NCBI RefSeq assembly: GCF_051401765.1
Contig: NW_027480440.1
Coordinates: 1,674,001 to 1,738,000 of the forward strand
Length of the DNA: 64,000 nt
DNA from: Calliopsis andreniformis
Lineage: Eukaryota > Arthropoda > Insecta > Hymenoptera > Andrenidae
Direction of reading: 5' to 3'
Each line of letters starts with the position of its first letter. The stretch's first letter is position 1. This document shows, piece after piece, positions 51,906-61,437 of the stretch. Below the pieces are notes generated by a model. That model ran no database searches. It saw nothing but the letters and a program-made list of their open reading frames with translations, and was not told the origin of the DNA. The position numbers and the translations under genes are program-made.

Positions 51906-53681
51906 TCTTCAATACTCAATCCTCAATCCTCAATTCTCAATCCTCAATCCTCAGTCCTCAGTCCTTAAACCTCAGTCCTCAACCCTCAGCTATCATCCTC
52001 AATCCTCAATCCTCAATCCTCAATCCTCAATCTTCAATCCTCAATACTCAATCTTCAATCCTCAATCCTCAGTCCTCAAACCTCAATTCTGAATCCTCAA
52101 TCTTGAATCCTCAATCTTCAGCCCTGAGTCCTCAACAATCAGTCGTCAATCCTGAATCCTCAATAGAATATCCTCAATTCACAGTTTTCAATACTCAATA
52201 CACAATCTGCAACCTTCAAGCCTCTATCCACAAACATCAATTCTCATCACTCAACCCTCAACACTCAGTCCTCAATGTTCAACCCTCAATCCTCAAGCCA
52301 CAATCCTAAATCGTCAATTTTCAATCCTCAATCCACAGACCTCAATCTTCAATCCTCAATGCTCAATCCTCAATCCTCATTCCTCAGTCCTCAATCCTCA
52401 ATCCTCAATCCTCAAACCTCAATCCTCAATCCTCGATCACCAATCCTCAATCTACAATCCTCAGTATTCAATCTTTAATCCTCAATCCTCAATCCTCAAT
52501 CTTCAATCCTCAATCGTCAATCCTCAATCCTCAGTCCTCAATCCTCAATCCTCAATCCTCAATCCTCAATCCTCAATCCTCAATTCTCAATTTTCAATCC
52601 TCAATCATCAATCCTCAATCTTCAATCCTCAATACTCAATCTTCAATCCTCAATCCTCAATCCTCAACCCTCAGTCCTCATTCTTCAACCCTCAATAACC
52701 AATCCTCAATCTTCAATCCTCAATCCTCAATCCTCAATTCTCAATCCTCAATCCTCAGTCCTCAGACCTCAAACATCAATACTCAACCCTCAGTCCTCGT
52801 CCTCAATCCACAACCCTCAATCCTCAATCCTCAATCTTCAATCATCAATATTCAATCTTCAATCCTCAATCCTCAATCCTCAATCCTGAATCCTCAATCC
52901 TCAATCCTCGGACCTCAAACATGAATACTCAACCCTCAGTCCTCGTCCTCAATCCACAACCCTCAATCCTCAATCCTCAATCTTCAATCATCAGTATTCA
53001 ATCTTCAGTCCTCAATCCTCAATACTCAATCCTCAATCCTCAATCCTCAATCCTCAATGTTCAATCCGCAATACCCAATCCTCAATCTGCAATCCTCAAT
53101 CCTCAATCCTCAGTCCTCAATCCTCAATCCTCAATACTCAGTCCTCAAACCTCAATCCTGAAACCTCAATCCTGAGTCCTGAATCTTCAGACCTCAGTCC
53201 TCAACAATCAGTTGTCAATTCTCAATCCTCAATAGAATATCATCAATTCACAGCTCTCAATACTCAATACTCAATCTGCAATCTTTAAATCTCTATCCAC
53301 AAACACCAATTCTCATCTCTCAGCCCTCAACACTCAGTCCTCAATGTTCAATCCTCAATCCTCAATCCACAATCCCCAATCCTCAATCTTCAATCCTCAA
53401 TCCTCAATCCTCAGTCCTCAATCCTCAATCTTCCATCCTCAATACTCAATCCCCGATCCTCAGTCTTCAATCCTCAATCCTCAATCCTCAATTCTCAATC
53501 CTCAACCCTCAGTCCTCAGTCCTTAAACCTCAATCCTCAACCCTCAGCCCTCATCCTCAATCCTCAATCCTCAATCCTCAATCCTCAATCTTCAATCCTC
53601 AATACTCAATCTTCAATCCTCGATCCTCAATCCTCAGTCCACAAACCTCAATTCTGAATCCTCAATCCTGAATCCTCAATC
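51906..53681 (+). repeat. About 1.8-kb unit, first of three copies
   Basis: A-ii 52,164, B 52,909 and A-iv 53,233 recur near 59,523, 60,269 and 60,614, and again near 62,311, 63,057 and 63,402. The offset to the second copy drifts from 7,359 to 7,381, so small insertions or deletions separate them. Copy 1 has the 7-bp unit TTTTCAATCC near 52,318, where the other two have the 8-bp TTTTTGAATCC. Confidence 0.78.
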
Positions 53682-55080
53682 TCCAGCCCTCAGTCTTGAA
53701 CAATCAGGTGACAATCCTCAATCCTCAATAGAATATCCTCAATTCACAGATTTCAATTCTTAATACTCAATCTGCAATCTTCAGATCTCTATCCACAAAC
53801 ATCAATTCTCATCACTCAACCCTCAACACTCAGTCCCCAATCCTCAATCTTCAATCCTCAATCCTCAACCCTCAATCCTCAATCTTCAATATTCAGTCCT
53901 CAATACTCAATCTTCAATCCTCAATCCTCAATCCTCAATCCTCGATCTTCATTCCTCAATCCTCAATCCTCAATCCTCAATCCACATTCTTCAATCCTCA
54001 TTACCCAATCCTCAATCGTCAATCCTCAATCTTCAATCCTCAATACTCAGTTTCTTATCCTCAATCCTCAATACTCAATCCACAATCCCCAATCCTCAAT
54101 CCTCAGTCCTCAATCCCCAATCATCAATCCTCAATCTTCAATCCTCAATACTCAATCTTTAATCCTCAATCCTCAATCCTCAATCCTCAATCTTCAATCC
54201 TCAATCCTCAATACCCAATCCTCAATCTTCAATCCTCTGACCTCAATCCTCAATTCTCAATCCTCAATCCTCTATCCTCAATCCTCTATCCTCAGTCCTC
54301 AATCCTCAATCCTCAATCATCAATCCCCAATCCTCAATCCTCTATCGTCAACCCTCAAACATCTACCTTCAATCCTCCACCCTTAATCCTCAATCCTCGA
54401 TCCTCAATCCTCAATTTTCAATCCTCAATCCTCAATCCTCAATACTAAGTCCTCAAGCCTCAATCCTCAATATTCAATTGTCAATCCTCAAATCTCAAAC
54501 GTAATCCTCAACCCTCAGTCCTCAATCCTCAATCCTCAATCGTCAATCCTCAATCGTCAATCCTCACACCTCAACCATCAATCCTCAACCCTTAATCCTC
54601 AATCCCCAATCCTCAATTCACAATTCTCAAGAGAAAAACCTCAATTCTCAGTTTTCAATACTCAATCTTCAATCTTCAATCTTCAAATCTTTGTTCTCAA
54701 ACATCAATTCTCAACCCTCAATCCTCAACCCGCTATACTCAATCCTCAATCCTCAATCTTCAATCCTCAACCTGCAGCCATCAATCCTCCATCCTCAATC
54801 CTCAATCCTCAATCCTAGGATCTCAATTCTCAAGAGAATATCCTCAACTCTCAGTTTTCTATACTCAGTCCTGAATATTCAATCCTCAATCTTCAATCCT
54901 AAATCTTCAATCCGCAGTCCTCAATCCTCAATCCTCAATCCTCAATCCTCAATCATCAATCCTCAATCCTCAAACATCAATCCACAATCCTCAATCCTCA
55001 ATACTCAATCCTCAATCCTCAGTCCTCAATCCTCAATCTTCAATCCCCAATCCTCTATCCTCAATCTTCAATCATCTATC
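53682..55080 (+). repeat. S1 block, copy 3
   Basis: Offset 52,758 from copy 1 at its start and 52,751 at the D block. A-i 53,729, CTCTATCC run near 54,270-54,345, D block with ATACTAAG at 54,442, CAAGAGAAAAACC near 54,627 (CAAGGGAAAAACC in copies 1 and 2), CAAGAGAATATCC near 54,832. After the D block it continues like copy 1 (TCAAACATCAATCC near 54,971), while copy 2 departs, so copies 1 and 3 keep the longer arrangement. Confidence 0.82.
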
Positions 55081-58000
55081 CTCAATCCTCAATCCTCAAT
55101 CCTCATTCCTCAATCCTCAATACTAAGTCCTCAATCCTCAGTCCTCAAACCTCAATTCTGAATCCTCAATCCTGAATCCTCAATCTCCAGCCCTCAGTCT
55201 TGAACAATCAGGTGACAATCCTCAATCCTCAATAGAATATCCTCAATTCACAGATTTCAATACTCAATAATCAATCTGCAATCTTCAAATCTCTATCCAC
55301 AAACATCAATTCTCATCACTCAACCCTCAACACTCAGTCCCCAATCCTCAATCTTCAATCCTCAATCCTCAACCCTCAACCCTCAATCCTCAATCCTCAA
55401 TATTCAATCCTCAATACTCAATCTTCAATCCTCAACACTCAATCCTCAATCATCAATCTTCATTCCTCAATCCTCAATCCTCAATCCTCAATCCTCAATC
55501 CTCGGACCTCAAACATGAATACTCAACCCTCAGTCCTCGTCCTCAATCCACAACCCTCAATCCTCAATCCTCAATACCCAATCCTCAATCTTCAATCCTC
55601 AATCCTCAATCCTCAATTCTCAATCCTCAATCCTCAGTCCTCAGTCATTAAACCTCAATCCTCAAACCTCAATGTTCAGTCCTCAATGTTCAATCCTCAA
55701 TACCCAATCCTCAATCTTCAATCCTCAATCCTCAATCCTCCATCCTCAATCCTCACTCCTCAATCCTCAATCGTCAGTCCTCAATCCTCAATCCTCAACC
55801 CTCAGCCATCATCCTCAATCCTCAGTCCTCAATCCTCAATCCTCAATCTTCAATCCTCAATACTCAATCTTCAATCCTCAATCCTCAGTCCTCAAACCTC
55901 AATTCTGAATCCTCAATCCTGAATCCTCAATCTTCAGCCCTGAGTCCTCAACAATCAGTCGTCAATCCTGCATCCTCAATAGAATATCCTCAATTCACAG
56001 TATTCAATACACAATACACAATCTGCAACCTTCAAGCCTCTATCCACAAAAATCAATTCTCATCACACAACCCTCAACTCTCAGTCCTCAATGTTCAATC
56101 CTCAATCCTCAATCCACAATCCTCAATCGTCAATTTTCAATCCTCAATCCACAGACATCAATCTTCAATGCTCAATGCTCAATCCTCAATCCTCAATCCT
56201 CAGTCCTCAATCCTCAATCCTCGATCCTCAGACCTCAATCCTCAACCGTCTGTCCTCGTCCTCAATCCTCAACACTCAATCCTCAATCCTCAATCTTCAA
56301 TCATCAATACTCAATCTTCAATCCTCAGTCTTCAATCCTCAATCCTCAATCCTCTATCCTCAGTCCTCAAACCTCAATCTTCAATCCTCAAAACTCAATA
56401 CCCAATCCTCAGTCTTCAATCCTCAATCCTCAATCCTCAATTCTCAATCCTCAATCCTCAGTCCTCAGTCCTTAAACCTCAATCCTCAACCCTCAGCCCT
56501 CATCCTCAATCCTCAATCCGCAATCCTCAATCCTCAATCCTCAATCTTCAATCCTCAATCCTCAATCTTCAATCCCCAATCCTCAATACTCAATCCTCAA
56601 CCCTCAATCCTCAATCCTCAATCCTCAGACCTCAAACATCAATACTCAACCCTCAGTCCTCGTCCTCAATCCACAACCCTCAATCCTCAATACTCAATCT
56701 TCAATCATCAATATTCAACCTTCAGTTGTCAATCCTCAAACCTCAACACTCAATCCTCAATCCTCAATGTTCAATCAGCATTACGCAATCCTCAATCTTC
56801 AATCCTCAATCCTCAAACCTCAATCCTCAATCCTCAATCCTCAATCCTCAATCTTCAATCCTCAATCCTCAGTCCTCAAACCTCAATCCTGAATCCTCAA
56901 TCTTGAATCCTCAATCTTCAGACCTCAGTCCTCAACAATCAGTTATCAATTCTCAATCCTCAATAGAATATCATCAATTCACAGTTTTCAATACTCAATA
57001 CTGAATCTGTAATCTTTAAATCTCTATCGACAAGCATCAATTCTCATCACTCAAACATCAACACTCGGTCCCCAATCCTCAATCTTCAATCCTCAATCCT
57101 CAATCCTCAATCCTCAATCCTCAATCTTCAATCCTCAATACTCAATCATGAATCCTCAATCCTCAATCCTCAATCCTCAATCCTCCAGCCTCAATCGTCA
57201 GTCATCAAACCTCAATACACAATCTTCAATCCTCAACCCTCAATCCTCAATCCTCAATCCTCATCCTTCAATCCTCAATACCCTATCCCTCAATCTTCAA
57301 TCCTCAATCATCAATCCTCAATTCTCAATCCTCAATCCTCAGTCCTCAGTCCTTAAACCTCAAACCTCAACCCTCAGCCCTCATCCTCAATCCTCAATCC
57401 TCAATCCTCAATCCTTAATCTTCAATCCTCAATACTCAATCTTCAATCCTCAATCCTCAAACCTCAATGTTCAATCCTCAATGTTCAATCCTCAATACCC
57501 AATCCTCAATCTTCAATCCTCAATCCTCAATCCTCAATCCTCAATCCTCACTCCTCAATCCTCAATCCTCAGTCCTCAGACCACAATCCTGAATCCTCAA
57601 TCCTGAATCCTCAATCTTCAGCCGTCAGTCCTCAACAATCAGTTGTCAATCCTCAATCCTCACTAGAATATCCTCAGTTCAGAGTTTTCCATACGCAATA
57701 CTCAATCTGCAATCTTCAAATCTCTATCCAAAAACATCAATTCTCATCACTCAACCCTCAACTCTCAGTCCCCAATCCTCAATCTTCAATCCTCAATCCT
57801 TAAAACTCAATCCTCAAACCTCAATCTTCATTCCTCAATACTCAATCTTCAATCCTCAATCCTCAATCCTCAATCCTGATTCTTCATTCCTCAATCCTCA
57901 ATCCTCAATCCTCAATCCTCATTCTTCAATCATCAATACCCAATCCTCAATCGTCAATCCTCAATCTTCAATCCTCAATTCTCAATTTTTAATCCTCAAT

Positions 58001-58649
58001 CCTCAATCCTCAATCTTCAATACTCAATCCTCAATCCTCAATCCTCAATCCTCAATCCTCAATCCTCAATGCTCAATCCTCAATCCTCAATCCTCAATAC
58101 TAAATCTTCAATCCTCAATACTCAATCTTCAATCCTCAATACTCAATCCTCAATCCTCAGTCCTCATTCTTCAACCCTCAATACCCAATCCTCAATCTTC
58201 AGTTCTCAAACCTCAATCCTCAACTCTCAATCCTCAATCCTCAATCCTCAATCCTCAATCCTCAATACTCAATCCGCAATCCTGAATCTTCAATCATCAA
58301 TATTCAATCTTCAGTCCTCAATCCTCAATCCTCAATCCTCAATCCTCAATCATCAACCCTCAATCTTCAATACTCAATCCTCAATCCTCAATCCTCAATC
58401 CTCAATCCTCAATCCTCAATCCTCAATCATCAATCCTTAATCTTCAATCCTCAATCCTGAATCCTCAATCTTCAATCATCAATATTCAATCTTCAATCCT
58501 CAATCCTCAATCCTCAATCCTCAATCCTCAATCCTCAATCCTCGGACCTCAAACATGAATACTCAACCCTCAGTCCACGTCCTCAATCCACAGCCCTCAA
58601 TCCTCAATCCTCAATCTTCAATCATCAATATTCAATCTTCAGCCCTCAA
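55081..58649 (+). repeat. Mixed segment with F, H, J-tail and A blocks
   Basis: Landmarks: A-i 55,233; B 55,503; F block near 55,672; A-ii 55,980; H units 56,091; J-tail from about 56,390; A-iv 56,964; a divergent A copy with CACTAGAATATCC (TAG 57,664); B 58,543 (CAGTCCACGTCC type). Two long open frames overlap in different frames (56,091-56,906 and 56,168-57,004) with the same peptide vocabulary, which is direct evidence that openness reflects the repeat. Confidence 0.72.
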
Positions 58650-61437
58650 TCCTCAATACTCAATCCTCAATCCTCAATCTTAAATCATCAATATTCAATA
58701 TTCAGTCCTCAATCCTCAATCCTCAATTCTTAATCTTCAATCCTCAATACTCAATCTTTAATCCTCAATCCTCAATCCTCAATCTTCAATCCTCAATCCC
58801 CAATACTCAATCCTCAATCCTCAATCCTCAATCATCAATCCTCAATCTTCAATACTCAATCCTCAATCCTCAATCCTCCATCCTCAATCCTCAATCCTCA
58901 ATTCTCAATCATCAATCCTCAATCTTCAATCCTCAATAATCAATCTTTAAACCTCAATCCTCAATCCTCAATCTTCAATCTTCAATCCTCAATCCGCAAT
59001 CCTCAATCCTCAATCCTCAATCCTCAATCCTCAATCCTGAATCTTCAATCCTCAATACTCAATCTTCAATCCTCAATCCTCAATCCTCAATCCTCAATCC
59101 TCAATCCTCAATCCTCGGACCTCAAACATGAATACTCAACCCTCAGTCCTCGTCCTCAATCCACATCCCTCAATCCTCAATCCTCAATCTTCAATCATCA
59201 ATATTCAATCTTCAGTCCTCAATCCTCAATACTCAATCCTCAATCCTCAATACCCAATCCTCAATCTTCAATACTCAATCCTAAATCCTCAATTCTCAAT
59301 CCTCAATCCTCAGTCCTCAGTCCTCAAACCTCAGTCCTCAGCCCTCAGCCATCATCCTCAATCCTCAATCCTCAATCCTCAATCCTCAATCTTCAATCCT
59401 CAATACTCAATCTTCAATCCTCAATCCACAGTCCTTAAACCTCAATTCTGAATCCTCAATCTTGAATCCTCAATCTTCAGCCCTGAGTCCTCAACAATCA
59501 GTCGTCAATCCTGAATCCTCAATAGAATATCCTCAATTCACAGTTTTCAATACTCAATACACAATCTGCAACCTTCAAGCCTCTATCCACAAACATCAAT
59601 TCTCATCACTCAACCCTCAACACTCAGTCCTCAATGTTCAACCCTCAATCCTCAAGCCACAATCCTAAATCGTCAATTTTTGAATCCTCAATCCACAGAC
59701 CTCAATCTTCAATCCTCAATGCTCAATCCTCAATCCTCAATCCTCAGTCCTCAATCCTCAATCCTCAATCCTCAAACCTCAATCCTCAATACTCAATCAC
59801 CAATCCTCAATCTACAATCCTCAGTATTCAATCTTTAATCCTCAATCCTCAATCCTCAATCTTCAATCCTCAATCGTCAATCCTCAATCCTCAGTCCTCC
59901 ATCCTCAATCCTCAATCCTCAATCCTCAATCCTCAATCCTCAATTCTCAATTTTCAATCCTCAATCCTCAATCCTCAATCTTCAATCCTCAATACTCAAT
60001 CTTCAATCCTCAATCCTCAATCCTCAACCCTCAGTCCTCATTCTTCAACCCTCAATAACCAATCCTCAATCTTCAATCCTCAATCCTCAATCCTCAATTC
60101 TCAATCCTCAATCCTCAGTCCTCAGACCTCAAACATCAATACTCAACCCTCAGTCCTCGTCCTCAATCCACAACCCTAAATCCTCAATCCTCAATCTTCA
60201 ATCATCAATATTCAATCTTCAATCCTCAATCCTCAATCCTCAATCCTGAATCCTCAATCCTCAATCCGCGGACCTCAAACATGAATACTCAACCCTCAGT
60301 CCTCGTCCTCAATCCACAACCCTCAATCCTCAATCCACAACCCTCAATCCTCAATCCTCAATCTTCAATCATCAATATTCAATCTTCAGTCCTCAATCCT
60401 CAATACTCAATCCTCAATCCTCAATCCTCAATCCTCAATGTTCAATCCGCAATACCCAATCCTCAATCTGCAATCCTCAATCCTCAATCCTCAGTCCTCA
60501 ATCCTCAATCCTCAATACTCAGTCCTCAAACCTCAATCCTGAAACCTCAATCCTGAATCCTCAATCTTCAGACCTCAGTCCTCAACAATCAGTTGTCAAT
60601 TCTCAATCCTCAATAGAATATCATCAATTCACAGCTCTCAATACTCAATACTCAATCTGCAATCTTTAAATCTCTATCCACAAACACCAATTCTCATCAC
60701 TCAGCCCTCAACACTCAGTCCTCAATGTTCAATCCTCAATCCTCAATCCACAATCCCCAATCCTCAATCTTCCATCCTCAATACTCAATCCCCAATCCTC
60801 AGTCTTCAATCCTCAATCCTCAATCCTCAATTCTCAATCCTCAACCCTCAGTCCTCAGTCCTTAAACCTCAATCCTCAACCCTCAGCCCTCATCCTCAAT
60901 CCTCAATCCTCAATCCTCAATCCTCAATCCTCAACCTTCAATCCTCAATACTCAATCTTCAATCCTCGATCCTCAATCCTCAGTCCACAAACCTCAATTC
61001 TGAATCCTCAATCCTGAATCCTCAATCTCCAGCCCTCAGTCTTGAACAATCAGGTGACAATCCTCAATCCTCAATAGAATATCCTCAATTCACAGATTTC
61101 AATACTCAATACTCAATTTGCAATCTTCAGATCTCTATCCACAAACATCAATTCTCATCACTCAACCCTCAACACTCAGTCCCCAATCCTCAATCTTCAA
61201 TCCTCAATCCTCAACCCTCAATCCTCAATCTTCAATATTCAGTCCTCAATACTCAATCTTCAATCCTCAATCCTCAATCCTCAATCCTCGATCTTCATTC
61301 CTCAATCCTCAATCCTCAATCCTCAATCCTCGGACCTCAAACATGAATACTCAACCCTCAGTCCTCGTCCTCAATCCACAACCCTCAATCCTCAATCCTC
61401 AATCTTCAATCATCAATATTCAATCTTCAGACCTCAA
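58650..61437 (+). repeat. 2,788-bp tandem repeat, copy 1
   Basis: Landmarks B 59,116, A-ii 59,523, B 60,269 (with CCGCGG), A-iv 60,614, A-i 61,075 and B 61,331 form a unit repeated at exactly 2,788 bp. The length is 2 modulo 7. This fits the units seen inside: six 6-bp units (three in B, one in B', two TCATCC) and one 8-bp unit, a net shift of -5. One substitution was seen (C at 59,008, T at 61,796). Confidence 0.9.
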
